The translations under genes and the position numbers were made by a program. Positions 10,950 to 22,990 of a stretch of 64,000 nt of DNA are shown here, piece by piece. The notes under the pieces were generated by a model that saw only the letters and a program-made list of their open reading frames with translations, searched no databases and had not been told where the DNA came from. This DNA is from Chiridota heheva (lineage: Eukaryota > Echinodermata > Holothuroidea > Apodida > Chiridotidae). Location: assembly GCA_020152595.1 (NCBI GenBank), contig JAIGNY010000170.1:17501-81500 (forward strand). Reading direction: 5' to 3'. The stretch's first letter is position 1. Each line of letters begins with the position of its first letter.

Positions 10950-13900
10950 AAATCCGGCGCAGACTCCGGCTCGAAATCCGGCGGAAGTCGGCGCGAACTC
11001 CGACGGACTCCGGCAAGGATTCTGGCGCAAACTCCGGCGCGGACTCCGGCACGGACTCTGCCGCGGACTCCGCTGGAATCCGCCACGGAATCCGCCGGAA
11101 TCCGCTGCAAACTTCGGCGGTCGCCACAGACTCCGGCGCAGACTCCGGCGGAATCCGACGCGGATTTCGGCGAACTCGGGCGGACTCCGGCGAGGATTCC
11201 GGCGCAAACTCCGACGCGGACTCCGGCGCAGACTCTGCCGCGGACTCCGCTGGAATCCGCCACGGAATCCGCCGCGGAATCCGCCGCGGACTCCGGCGGA
11301 ATCCATCTCGGACTCCGCTGGAATCCGTTGCGGAATCCGCCGGAATCCGCCGCGGACTCCGGCGGTTGCCGCGAACTCCGGCGGAATCTGGAGTGGACTT
11401 TGGCGGACTCTGGTGGAATCTGGCGCGGACTCTGGCTGTATCCAACGCGAACTCCGGCGGAATCCGGAGCAGACTCCGGCTCGGAATCCAGCGGAAGTCA
11501 GCGCGGACTCCGGCCCAAACTCTGCCGCGGACTCCGCCAAGATCAGCCGCGGACTCCGCCAAGATCAGCCGCGGAATCCGCCGGAATCCGCCACGGACTT
11601 CGGTGGTCGCCGCGAGTTTCGCCACGAACTCTGACTCTGGCGGTCGCTGCGGACTCTGGCAGTCGGCACGGACTCCGGAGGTCGTCGCGGACTTCGGCAG
11701 AATCCGGTGCGGACTCCGGCGCGGATTCCGGCGCAAACTCTGGCGCGGACTCCGGGGCGGACTCCGGCGCGGAATTCAGCGGAATCTGGCGCAGACTTCG
11801 GCAGAATCTGGCTCGGACTCCAACGGAATCCGCCGCAGACTCCGACGAAATCCAGCGCGGACTCCGGCGGTCGCCGCGGACTCCGACCGTCGCCGCGAAC
11901 TCCGGCGGAATCCGGAGCGGACTTTGGCGGAATCCGGCCAGACTCCGGCGGAATCCGGCACGGACTTCGCCGTTCGCCGCGGACTCCGGCGGATTTCGGT
12001 GCGGACTTCGGCGGATTTCGGTGTGGACTCCGCTGAATTTCGGGGTGGACTTCGCCGGAAGTCTGCGCAGACTCCGGCGGAATCCAACGCGGATTCCGGC
12101 GCGGACTCCGGTGCGGATTTTGGCGCAAACTCTGGCTCGGACTCCAGGGCGGACTCCGGCGTGGAACCGGCGGAATCCGGCGCGGACTTCGGCGGAATCT
12201 GGCTCGGACTCCAACGGAATCGAGGGCGGATTCCGGCGCGGACTCTGGCGAAATCCGCCGCGATTTTGCCGCAGACTCCGCCGAAATCCGCCGCAGACTT
12301 CGGCGATCACCGCGAACTCCGGCAGAATCCGGCGCGGACTCTGGCGGGCGCTGCGGACTCTGGTGGAATCCGGCGCGGACTCCGGCTGTATCCAACGAGG
12401 ACTCCGGCGAAATCCGGCGCAGACTCCGACTCGAAAACCAGCGGAATCTGGCTCGGACTCCGGCGGACTCCGGCGCGGACTCTGGCGAAATCCGCCGCGA
12501 CTCTGCCGCGGACTCCGCCGAGGATTCCGGCGCAAACTCCGGCACGGACTCCGGCGGACGCCGCGGACTCTGGCGGAATCAGGCGCGGACTCCGAATGTA
12601 TCCAACGCGGACTCCAGTGGACTCCAGCGGAATCCGGCGCGGACTCCGGCTCGGAATCCGGCGGTCGGCGCAGACTCCGTCAGTCGCCGCGGACTCCGTC
12701 GGTCGCCGCGGACTCCGGCGGTCGCCGCGGACTCCGGCGGTCGCAGCGGACTCCGGCGGAATCCGGTGCGGACTCTGGTGCGGACTCCGGCACAGATTCC
12801 GGCGCAAACTCCGGCGCGGACTCTGTCTGGCGCGGAATCCGCCCAGACTCTGGCGGAATCTGCCGGAATCCGCCGCGGACTTCGGCGGTCGTCGCAGACT
12901 CCGGCGGAATCCGGCGCGGACTCTGGCGGTCGCCGCGGACTCCGGCGCGGACTCTGGCTGTATCCAACGCGGACTCCGGCAGAATCCGGAGCAGACTCCG
13001 GCTCCAAATCCAGCGGAAGTCAGCGCGGACTCCGGCCCAAACTCTGCCGCAGACTCCGCCAAGATCAGCCGCGGAATCCCCTGGAATCCGCCACGGACTT
13101 CGGTGGTCGCCGCGAACTCCACCGCGAACTCTGACTCTGGCGGTCGCCGCGGACTCTGGCGGTCGGCGCGGACTCCGTCAGTCGCAGCAGACTCCGGTGG
13201 TCGCCGCGGACTCCGTCGGTCGCCGCGGACTCCGGCGGTCGCCGCGGACTCCGGGGACCGGTGCGGACTCGGCGCGGACTCGGCGCGACTCGGCGCGACT
13301 CGCGCGCGACTCGGGGCGGAATCCGGCGGAATCTGGCGCAGATTTCTGCGGAATCTGGCTCGGACTCCAACGGAATCCGCCGCGGACTCCGACGAAATCC
13401 AGCGCGGACTCCGGCAGTCGCCGCGGACTCCGGCGGTTGCAGCAGACTCCGACGAAATCCAGCGCGGACTCCGGCAGTCGCCGCGGACTCCGGCGGTTGC
13501 AGCAGACTCCGGCAGAATCCGGCGCGGACTCTGGCGGGCGCTGCGGACTCTGGTGGAATCCGGCGCGGACTCCGGCTGTATCCAACGCGGACTCCGGCGA
13601 AATCCGGCGCAGACTCCGACTCGAAAACCAGCGGAATCTGGCTCGGACTCCGGCGGACTCCGGCGCGGACTCTGGCGAAATCCGCCGCGACTCTGCCGCG
13701 GACTCGCCGAGATTCCGGCGCAAACTCCGCACGGACTCCGGCGGACGCGCCGGACTCTAGCGGAATCAGCGCCGACTCGGAATCGTATCAACGCGACTCG
13801 GTGGACTCCAGCGAATCGGGCGCGACTCGGCTCCGAATCCGGCGATGGCGCGACTCCGTCGGGTCGCCGCGACTCGTCGGTCGCCGCGACTCCGGCGGTC

Positions 13901-16128
13901 GCCGCGACTCCGGCGGTCGCAGCGGACTCCGGCGGTCGCAGCGGACTCCGGCGGAATCCGGTGCGGACTCTGGTGCGGACTCCGGCACAGATTCCGGCGC
14001 AAACTCCGGCGCGGACTCTGTCTGGCGCGAAATCCGCCCAGACTCTGGCGGAATCTGCCGGAATCCGCCGCGGACTTCGGCGGTCGTCGCAGACTCCGGC
14101 GGAATCGGTGCGGACTCTGGCGTCGCAGCGACTCCAGCGCGACTCGGCTGTATCCAACGCGACTCTGGCGGAATCCGGAGCAGACCCCGCTCGGAATCCA
14201 GCGGAAGTCAGCGCGACTCGGCCCAAACTCTGCCGTGGACTCGCCAAGATCAGCCGCGAATCCGCCGGAATCCGCGACGTGGACCGGGCGGTCGCGCGAG
14301 ACTCCGCCGAATCCGGCGCGACTCTGGCGGTCGCAGCGGACTCGGCGCGGACTCCGGCTGTATCCAACGCGGACTCTGGCGGAATCCGGAGCAGACCCTG
14401 GCTCGGAATCCAGCGGAAGTCAGCGCGGACTCCGGCCCAAACTCTGCCGCGGACTCCGCCAAGATCAGCCGCGGAATCCGCCGGAATCCGCCACGGACTT
14501 CGGTGGTCACCGCGAACTCCGCCGCGAACTCTGACTCTGGCGGTCGCCGTGGACTCTGGCGGTCAACGCGGACTCCGTCGGTCGCCGCGGACTCTGGCGG
14601 TCGCCGCGGACTCCGGCGGAATTCGGTGCGGACTCCGGCGCGGACTCCGGCGCAAATTCGGCGCGACTCGCTGGGCGGAATCCGGGCGCGAATTGGCGGA
14701 ATCTGGCGCAGACTTTGGCGGAATCTGGCTCGGACTCCAACGGAATCCGCCGCGGACTCCGACAAAATCCAGCACAAACTCCGGCGGTCGCCGCGGACTC
14801 TGGCGGTCGCCGCGAACTCCGGCGGAATCTGAAGCGGACTCCGGGCGGACTCTGTCTGGCGTGGAATCCGCCCAGACTCTGGCGGAATCTGCCGGAATCC
14901 AGCGCGGACTCTGGCGGTCGCCGCGAACTCCGGCGGAATCTGAAGCGGACTTTATCAGAATCCGGCGCGGACTCTGGCGGAATCCAGCGTGGACTCCGGC
15001 GGTCGGAGCGGACTCCGGCGGAATCCGGTGTGGACTCTGGTGCAGACTCCGGCACAGATTCCAGCGCAAACTCCGGCGCGGACTCCGAGCGGACTCTGTC
15101 TGGCGCGGAATCCGCCGCGGACTTCGGCGGTCGTCGCAGACTCCGGCGGAATCCGGCGCGGACTCTGGCGGTCGCCGCGGACTCTGGCGGTCGCCGCGGA
15201 CTCTGGCGGTCGCCGCGGACTCTGGCGGAATCGGCGCGACTCTGGCTGTATCCAACGCGACTCGGCAGAACCGGAGCAGACTCGCTCAAAATCCAGCGAA
15301 GTCAGCGCGACTACGCCCAAACTCTGCCGGACTCCGCCAAGATCAGCCGCGAATCCCCTGGAATCCGCCACGGACTTCGGTGGTCGCCGCGAACTCCACC
15401 GCGAACTCTGACTCTGGCGGTCGCCGCGACTCTGGCGGTCGTGCGGACTCCGCCAGTCGCAGCAGACTCCGGTGGTCGCCGCGACTCGTCGGTCGCCGCG
15501 ACTCGGCAGGTCGCCGCGACTCGCGGAGTCGTGCGGACTCGGCGCGGACTCCGGCGCGCGACTCGGGCGAATCGGCGGAATCTGGCGCAGATTTCTGCGG
15601 AATCTGGCTCGGACTCCAACGGAATCCGCCGTGGACTCCGACGAAATCCAGCGCGGACTCCGGCAGTCGCCGCGGACTCCGGCGGTTGCAGCAGACTCCG
15701 GCGGAATCCGGTGCGGATTCCGGCGCGGACTCCGGCGCAGATTTCGGCGCAAACTCCGGCCTGACTCTGGCGCGGAATCCGGCGGAATCCAGCACGGACA
15801 TCGGCGGAATCTGGCTCGGACTCCGACGGAATCCGGCGCGGACTCCGGCGCTGACTTCAGCGGTCGGCGCGGACTCCGTCTGTCGGCGCGGAATCCGGCG
15901 GTCGGTGCGGACTCCGGCGGAATCCGGTGCGGACTCCGGCGCAAACTCCGGCGCGGAATTCGGCAGAATCTGGAGCGAACTTCGGCGGAATCTGGCTCGG
16001 ACTCCCGCTGAATCCGCCGCGGACTCCGACAAAATCCAGCACAGACTCCGGCGGTCGCCGCGGACTCTGGCGGTCGCCGCGAACTCCGGCGGAATCTGAA
16101 GCGGACTTTATCAGAATCCGGCGCGGAT
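10950..16128. repeat. GC/CpG-rich satellite, 12-15 bp subunits with higher-order repeats
   Basis: The block is built from variants of GCGGACTCCGGC and GGAATCCGGCG. Most steps are close to 12 or 15 bases, so a triplet rhythm gives long frames in several phases on both strands, including one of 1772 codons and one of 686 codons. These frames are rich in Arg, Ser, Ala, Gly, Asp and Pro; the longest starts inside LINE remnant DNA. I treat them as non-coding because the subunit simply lacks stops in most phases. Higher-order structure is visible: the phrase GCCACGGACTTCGGTGG recurs near 11590, 13090, 14490 and 15368. Base composition is far from the AT-rich surroundings. The left edge is an A run (about 10940-10952); the right edge is an I-clade LINE tail. 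Confidence 0.9.
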
Positions 16129-16325
16129 GTTGAATAGGATGTTGTTGCGGAGGAAGTTGATGATGTTTGAGGAAGAATTGTTTTCGAATCGGTCCAAAAT
16201 TGAGGAGAGCGAGGAGAGAAGAGATCTGGAGTTCTGGTAGAGGGGACAGGTTAAGAATATATGCTTGATGGAGAGATCAATGTTGCAAGTGGGGCAGAGA
16301 GGAGCAGGGGAGCCTGATAAGATAA
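16128..16325 (-). mobile_element. I-clade LINE 3' fragment (C-terminal coding)
   Basis: On the minus strand this matches the C-terminal coding region of the LINE family at 57186-57755: the CPTC-type cysteine pair, a leucine-rich stretch, and a run equivalent to the TCCTCAAACATCATCAACTT block seen in the other copies. It is short and has no full frame. It forms the right border of the GC-rich satellite. Confidence 0.75.
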
Positions 16326-16638
16326 CTTATTATAATAAGGCCTGAAAATTCAAACTGCAGCAGTAAAATGGTCGCTTTTTTAACCGAATATATCACTTTT
16401 TTTTGTCATTTTCATGGTTGATGTGTTGTTATATGACACCTGCCCATAGATCTTTGATCAATACTTGTTTTTTTTTTGTGGGCAGGTAGAGGCAGAGAAA
16501 CAGTCAGGGAGTAATTCAAAGGGCTCACTTCTTTAAAATTAAAGATTTAAATTTAAATTCATTTAATTTGATGCATGTTCTCATAATGCACTCTACTTCA
16601 CATATACTTTTACTGCGTGTATACAGACCGGACTTTAA

Positions 16639-17310
16639 AGGATTAGTTCAGTGATCAAGCAAGTTTATTTTACATGAAAGAAGAATTAAAGAGAAACAAA
16701 ATGGTGAAGAAACTACTTCAATATCTTATTCGGTTAAGGAGATATTCAAGTTGAAGTCTCTGTTGTATCTATGTAGAAATGACGGGTGTTGTAAGTGTAC
16801 TATAGGGGGTTTGTCCGTGCTCGTTCCTCGTTCATTTGTGATTGTATCTCTTTGTTGTGAATTTGTAGCACGGCCTGCAGCTGTGGAGCCCAGTCATTAA
16901 ACTAAAAGTTTCGTTTAATAGAAGGTTGGGGTCCTTATCCTCACATTATCAACAATTGTTAATGTGTTTTAAAGAAAATTGATTGAAAGTTTTTACTATT
17001 TTAATTATTTTAATTATTTTTCCTCGAACTTTGTTCAGGTGTTAAATTATAATTACCCTTTCAAGATTCTGTTTTACTACTTTCCTTACATATACAATGG
17101 TTTTTAAGCCACAAAATCGCATGGCAAAATATGATAGAATACATAAAGACTTTGAGGAATCTGAGGCTGTGATGTCACAGCAAGTCTGATTTCAGTCGTT
17201 TCTAAATGATACCAAACTTTTAATTAACAAATTTCCTTAACAGAATAAGATTTTTGAATGCTTTCTTCACCATATTTTCTTCAAAGTCCTCTTTCATAAA
17301 ATAAAAAAAA
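16639..17310. mobile_element. Foldback MITE, copy with decayed right end
   Basis: It begins AGGATTAGTTCAGTGATCAA after TTAA (16635-16638) and matches the left arm of the complete element at 61974-62526. The right arm (17130-17300) includes CATAAAGACTTTGAGGAATC and CAAAGTCCTCTTTCATA, then dissolves into an A-rich run. A central stretch around 16760-16900 is absent from the other copies and probably represents an insertion. There is no coding capacity. Confidence 0.75.
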
Positions 17311-17402
17311 ATAAAAAAATAAAACGGTAAATACCGTCATGGTTCGCATGCCCATGCAAATTGACACCCATATCATAAGATCCGGCCAATTATAAAAATG
17401 GC

Positions 17403-18395
17403 ATCTCACACTTAAGTCCCACATGGCATCCTATGTCCCGCATGGCATCCCACCCCATGTCCCACATAGCATCGTACCTCATGTCCCAAATGGCATCCCA
17501 CCCCATGTCCCACATGGCATCCCACCCCATGTCCCACATGGCATCCCACTCCATGTCCCACATGCCATCCCACCCCATGTCCCACATGGCATTCCATCAT
17601 ATGTCCCACAGGGCATCCCATCCTATGACCCACATGGCATCCCACCCAATGTCCCACATGGCATCCCACCCCATGTCTCACATGGCATCCTACCCCATGT
17701 CCCACACGACATCCCATCCCATGTCCCACATGGCATTCCACCATATCTCCCACATTGCATCCCACTCCATGTCCCACATGGCATCTTACCCCATGTCCCA
17801 CACGACATCCCAACCCATGTCCCACATGGCATTCCACCATATCTCCCATGGCATCCCACCCCATGTCCCACATGGCATCCCACCCCATGTCCCACATGGC
17901 ATCCCACTCCATGTCCCACATGGCATCCCACCCCATGTCCCACATGGCATCCAACTCCATGTCCCACATGGCATCCTACCCCATGTCCCACACGACATCC
18001 CATCACATGTCCCACATGGCATTCCATCATATGTCCCACAGGGCATCCCATCCTATGACCCACATGGCATCCCACCCCATGTCCCACATGGCATCCCACC
18101 CTATGTCCCACATGACATCCCATGTCCCACATGGCATTTCATCATATGTCCCACAGGGAATTCCACCATATCTCCCACACAGCATTCCACCAGACAGTGT
18201 CTCACATGGCATATTCCACCATATGTCCCACATGGCATCTCATGCTATGACCCACATGAATCCCATTCTACATGTGTGTCCCACATTAATCCAACCATAT
18301 GTACCACATCCCTCCCTATGTCCCATATGGCATCCCACTCCATGTCCCACATGGCATCCCACCCCATGTCCCACAGGACATCCCATAGGCTCCAT
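17403..18395 (+). repeat. 24-bp minisatellite, main array (about 41 units)
   Basis: The unit can be read as CCCACATGGCATCCCACCCC plus ATGT (24 bp), with variants such as TTCCATCATATGT and GACATCCCAT. Because 24 is a multiple of three, all three plus frames and the minus frames stay open for 200-330 codons (SHMASHPM-type repeats). None resembles a known protein. Blocks of several units repeat together, for example the CACGACATCC variant near 17707, 17800 and 17992, showing higher-order copying. It is the same family as 4140-5395 in opposite orientation. Confidence 0.9.
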
Positions 18396-18495
18396 AAGAA
18401 GTCTCATCCTAGCTATCACAGTCACTGATTGAGCATACTATGTATGAAAGTGTCAGTTTATATAATATCTTATAGGCAAATGACTTGTTGAAATG
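18388..18495 (+). repeat. Array spacer, copy 1
   Basis: About 105 bases starting at CTCCATAAGAAGTCTCATCC follow the 24-bp array. They recur at 18741-18845 after a second, shorter array block, and in diverged form at about 18985-19075. The spacer contains a near-octamer GGCAAATGA. The composite array+spacer unit therefore has three copies. Confidence 0.8.
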
Positions 18496-18499
18496 GGGT

Positions 18500-18845
18500 G
18501 GGACGCCATGTCCCACATGACATCCCATATCATCCCATGTCCCACATGACATTCCATCCCATGTCAATCCACCCTATGTCCTGCATGGCATTTCACCACA
18601 TATCCTACGTGGCATTCCACCCTGTTCCACATGGCATCCCACCCCATGTCCCATATGGTATCCCACCCCATGTCCCACATGGCATCCCACATGGCATCCC
18701 ACATGTCATCCCACCCTATGTCTCACATGACGTCTCATAAGCTCCATAAGAAGTCTCATCCTAGCTATCACAGTCCCTGAATAAGCATACTATGTATTAA
18801 AGTGTCAGTTCATATAATAACTTATATGCAAATGAGTTGTTGAAT
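18500..18845 (+). repeat. 24-bp minisatellite block 2 plus spacer copy 2
   Basis: A short, diverged run of 24-bp units (18500-18735) is followed by the second spacer copy (18741-18845), which holds TATGCAAATGAGTTGTTGAA. The order mirrors 17403-18495. A third, weaker round is seen at 18905-19075. Confidence 0.8.
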
Positions 18846-18904
18846 AAGAAAAAAAGGTGGAGTCAAATAAATTTGCCTGATATAGCCCTTGGTGTATACA
18901 ACAT

Positions 18905-19075
18905 GGTAAATATTATATCATATGTCCCTCATGGCCCCCATCCATGTCCCACATGGCATCCCTCCCTATGTTTAAATGCAATCACATCCTGTCACACTCC
19001 CTGATCCGGCATGCTAAATAAAAAAGTCTGGTCAGGTCATGAACTGTAGTAACTTTATGCAAATGAGCACAATAA
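18905..19075 (+). repeat. 24-bp minisatellite block 3 plus spacer copy 3 (diverged)
   Basis: A few units (GTCCCACATGGCATCCCTCC) precede a diverged spacer that still carries CACACTCCCTGAT, GCATGCTAAATAAAAAAGT and TATGCAAATGAGCAC. It is the weakest of the three composite units. Confidence 0.6.
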
Positions 19076-19252
19076 TAAAGGTGGAGTTTAACAAATTATG
19101 AAGTGCTATCAGAGAGACTTGAGGATCTCTGAAGAATATTGGAAAATTATATCATTTTACAGTTATCCTCTAAGAAAATATCAAATGTATTGTAGACTTT
19201 TTAAGGAACTAGTCTTTAATCCTATGTTAAGTACCTCTGAAAAATATTTACC

Positions 19253-20062
19253 TACTGTGGTGTAGCGGTTATCATACCTGTCTACAGACCACGAGGCCCG
19301 GGCTCAATCCTGGGGTGGGTAGACACGCCAGTGCACCACAACTGCTTATCAAAGGCCGTGGACATTGACTTGGTTGTCGATGTTATGTCTGTCCGTACGT
19401 CGTACCTGTGTTCTCGTCCGGGTCGTATTAAGCGTTTCGTGATAGCATTTTATCTATCATAACCGAATACCAGTCGACGACCCCGTCATTGTAATTGTGT
19501 GTTCAACTCTCTCTCTCTCACCTCTGAAAAACTGTAGCGGTTATCTTACCTGTCTACAGATCACGAAGCCCCAGGATCAATCCTGGGGTGGGTAGACACG
19601 CCAGTGCACCACAACTGCTTATCAAAGGCCGTGGACATTGACTTGGTTGTCGATGTTATGTCTGTCCCGTACGTCGTACCTGTGTTCTCGTCCGGGTCGT
19701 ATTAAGCGTTTCGTGATAGCATTTGTACTATCATAACTGAATACGCAGTCGACGACCCCGTCATTGTAATTGTGTGTTCAACTCTCTCTCTCACCTCTGA
19801 AAAACTGTAGCGGTTATCATACCTGTCTACAGACCACGAAGCCCCAGGTTCAATCCTGGGGTGGGTAGACACGCCAGTGCACCACAACTGCTTATCAAAG
19901 GCCGTGGACATTGACTTGGTTGTCGATGTTATGTCTGTCCGTACGTCGTACCTGTGTTCTCATCTGGGCCGTATTAAGCGTTTCGTGATAGCATTTGTAC
20001 TATCATAACCGAATACGCAGGCGACGACCCCGTTATTGTAATTGTGTGTTCAACTCTCTCTC
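19253..20062 (+). mobile_element. tRNA-derived SINE, tandem trimer
   Basis: Three consecutive copies start near 19262, 19534 and 19807 (period 272-273 bases). Each has an A-box-like region (GTAGCGGTTATC), a B-box-like region (GGCTCAATCC, GGATCAATCC, GGTTCAATCC, near 19311, 19574 and 19847) and a CT-rich end. The head most resembles tRNA-Val (TGGTGTAGCGGTTATCA); this is from memory of tRNA sequences and is tentative. The phrase ACCTCTGAAAA precedes copy 1 (about 19234) and also lies at each internal junction, so the tandem copies carried the left flank with them. Only copy 1 keeps the fuller TGGTGTAGCGG A box; copies 2 and 3 begin AACTGTAGCGG. Frames inside are spurious. Confidence 0.82.
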
Positions 20063-20174
20063 TTTTAACATTACATAAGGAAATTCTGAGGAATTCTCAA
20101 AAAACTTTAACATTTCTGAGGAAATCTCAGGACAAATCTGTGGACGGCCGGACGGACGTAATCGCCATTACTTA

Positions 20175-20205
20175 GGTTCGCATAAATGCTTTGCATGCGA
20201 ACCAA
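20175..20205. other. Inverted repeat (hairpin)
   Basis: GGTTCGCAT and ATGCGAACC form a 9-base stem around an 11-base loop. It follows a GGACGGCCGGACGGACG stretch. A related GGTTCGCATGCCC lies at 17341, so the hairpin is probably the edge of an interspersed element. Confidence 0.5.
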
Positions 20206-20743
20206 AAACTAGAACTGTCGGAAAGACAGTATAGTATGCTTTACTATTCAAAGCTCGTGTAGAGAATGGGTCTGTAGGGGGAAGTTTATACAGAAACAGG
20301 GTAGCAGGGGCAGATGATTTCAAATTACTTGAGCTTTGAAAGATGCACTTACGTTTTCATTTGCACTACAAGCTTCAAAATATTCCAAGATATTTTAAGA
20401 CAAAAAAGTAACTCAGAAAACATGTAAAACCTCTTTTAGCCCTATCAATTGAATAACAAAGAAAGGAGAAGCCCTGACTTGTCAATGTCAATGAAAGAAT
20501 GCCATCCAAACCCCTTTCCAACCTGTACCCTCCACAAGCCCCTACACATTACTAGAACTACATTTTGGATTGTAATACAACTTCCAATTTAGGAAAATAT
20601 GTGCGTCAAGCAAAGTCAAGCAGCATAAAAAATGTGCAATAACATTAAAACAAAATTATGCAAAACAATATTGCTTAAGGTATGACAAACTAGACATTGG
20701 AAACGATACAAATCCCCTCACCGCTAATAATGCATATTCCAGA

Positions 20744-21122
20744 CTGTCCCACATTTCATCCCTACCTGTCCCAAATGTCATCCCACGTCTACACTCCATG
20801 CAATCACACCTGAAAACCAGATACTGTATGTCATTCCGCCACTTGCATGACCCACATGCCATCACAACTAAAATCCAGATAACATCCCACCACATGTCAT
20901 TCCGCCCTGTCCCACATGCCGACCCACCCTGTTCCACATGCCAACCTATCCTGCTCCACATGCCAACCCATCCTGTTCCACATGCCAACCCATCCTGTTC
21001 CACATGCCAACCCACCCTGTTCTACATGCCAATCCACCATATCTAACATGCCAACACATCCTGACCAACATCCCACCGCACCCTGCCATAACATACAATT
21101 ACACCCTGTCCCACATGACCTC
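20744..21122 (+). repeat. 22-bp minisatellite related to the 24-bp family
   Basis: Units of the type CACATGCCAACCCATCCTGT plus TC repeat with a period of 22 in the central part (20925-21030) and with more variation at the edges. The shared CCCACATG and CCCACCC elements suggest common origin with the 24-bp family. Open frames on both strands (HVEQGGLACGTG-type) are repeat translations. Confidence 0.8.
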
Positions 21123-21374
21123 ATTCTAATTCCTTCAGCTACTTTATCATCATGTCATCTTTTACCCCACATTCTGCTATCTGTTTATATTTCCCAAACC
21201 CCTAATTTAACATTCTTTAGAAGCGAGGACACTTTTATTTGCTTCTTTATTCATGACAAGACAAACATTTGATTGCTATTCATGTCAGGAATGTCAATAT
21301 CATAACAAAACTAGAAATGTGAAGTTAGTAAGTTATAAGCCATATATTTTTGATCTCCGGTCAAACATATTGCA

Positions 21375-22990
21375 GCAAATGCACACTATACCTCACCAAT
21401 AAGTGTAAACAATGCTCTTCACATATACTGTATGATCATTTGTTTGAGCAAATTCATCATACCCACTTTAATTTAAGAGATACAACATATACAAATATTT
21501 TCATTGCTATGCAAATAGGCTAATTATTATGCACACACAATTCCCCAATTATGCTCAAATGAACATTACCAATGACCTCTACCACTGAACCAAATAGCAA
21601 GTTATTATCTCAGGTTAAATATTTTGTACCCAAGTTTATTATTATGCAAATAACCTAATTGATATGCACACTATACCTCACCATTGAGTGTAGACAATGC
21701 TCTTCACATATATGATCATTTGTGTAAAACTTTCTCTACTCCCACTTTAATTTAAGAGATATCATAGATACAAATATTTGTATTGTTATGCAAATAAGTC
21801 AATTAGTATACCCACGCAACCCTCAATCATGCTTATTTGAATAGTACCCATGTCCTCTACCCATGTGCCACGTTACATGAATGTACACCATTCATAACTT
21901 AAGTTATGCGCTCATAAATTTCGAATATTTTGTACGAAAGTCTATTGTTATGCAAGAGACCTAATTAATACGCACACTTCACCTCAACATTAAGTGTAGA
22001 CAATGCTCTTCACATGTATGATCATTTGTGCAAACAAAATCCCCACATCCACTTAAATTTAAGAGATATCACAGAAACAAATATGTTCATTGTTATGCAA
22101 ATAAGCTAATTAGTATGCACACACAACACCAAATCATGTTCATTTGAACAGTTCCCATGTTCTCTATCCCTGTAACAAGTACCAAGTTATCATCTCAGGT
22201 TAAACATTTTGTGCGAAAGTCTATTCTTATGCAAATAACCTAATTAACATGCACATTACATCTTACCTTTAAGTGTAGACAATGCTTTTCACATATATGA
22301 TCATTTGTGCAAACAAAATCCCCACTCCAACTTTAATTTAAGATATATCATAGATACAAATATTTTCATTCTTATGCAGATAAGCCAATTAGTATGCACA
22401 CCCCCCTATATCATGCTTATTTGAACAGTACCCATGTCATCTACCTCTGTGATAAGTTACATGAATGTACACCATTCATAACTTAAGATATGCGCTCATG
22501 AATGTGAAACATTTTGTACGAGTCTATTGTTATGCAAATAACTTAATTAATATGCACACTTCACCTCATCATTAAGTGTAGACAATACTCTTTAGATATA
22601 TGATCATTTGTGCAAACAAAATCCCCACATCCACTTTAATTTAAAAATATCATAGATACACATATTTGCATTGTTATGCAAATAAGTTCATTAGTATGCA
22701 CACACAACCCCTCAATCATGCTTATTTGAACAGTACCCATGTCCTATAACCTATGCCTAGTCACATGAATGTACACCATTCATAAGTTATGAAAACTTTA
22801 ACAAAAAACTTATAACCAAAAACTTTAACAAAAAATTGAAAAATAATTAATTGTTATGCAAATAAGCTAATTAGTATACACACACAACCCTCCAATTATG
22901 CTCATTTAATCAGTACCCATGTCGTCAACCCATATGCCAAGTCACATGAATGTACACCATTCATAACTAAAGTTATGAAACTTTAACCAA
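21375..22990. repeat. Approximately 290-bp tandem repeat, five to six units, octamer-rich
   Basis: The phrase GCACACTNNACCTCA recurs near 21382, 21667, 21969, 22250 and 22550, giving periods of about 280-300 bases. Each unit has two TTATGCAAATAANCTAATTA-like blocks. Exact ATGCAAAT occurs near 21510, 21655, 21787, 22094, 22229, 22533, 22675 and 22854. The array is AT-rich and has no long frame. Its right edge (22995-23065) has CGCCGACGCCGACGC followed by an imperfect TAGTAGAATAGCTCTACTA palindrome. Confidence 0.8.

Noticed and set aside
10781-16099. A 1772-codon plus-strand open frame and overlapping frames of 810, 686 and 523 codons
   Set aside because: They are translations of a stop-poor GC-rich satellite, open in several phases on both strands, and the longest starts inside LINE remnant DNA.
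17423-18428. Long HPMSHMAS- and PHVPHGIP-type frames on both strands
   Set aside because: The 24-bp repeat is a multiple of three and free of stops in most phases; no signal peptide or domain, and three frames are equally open.
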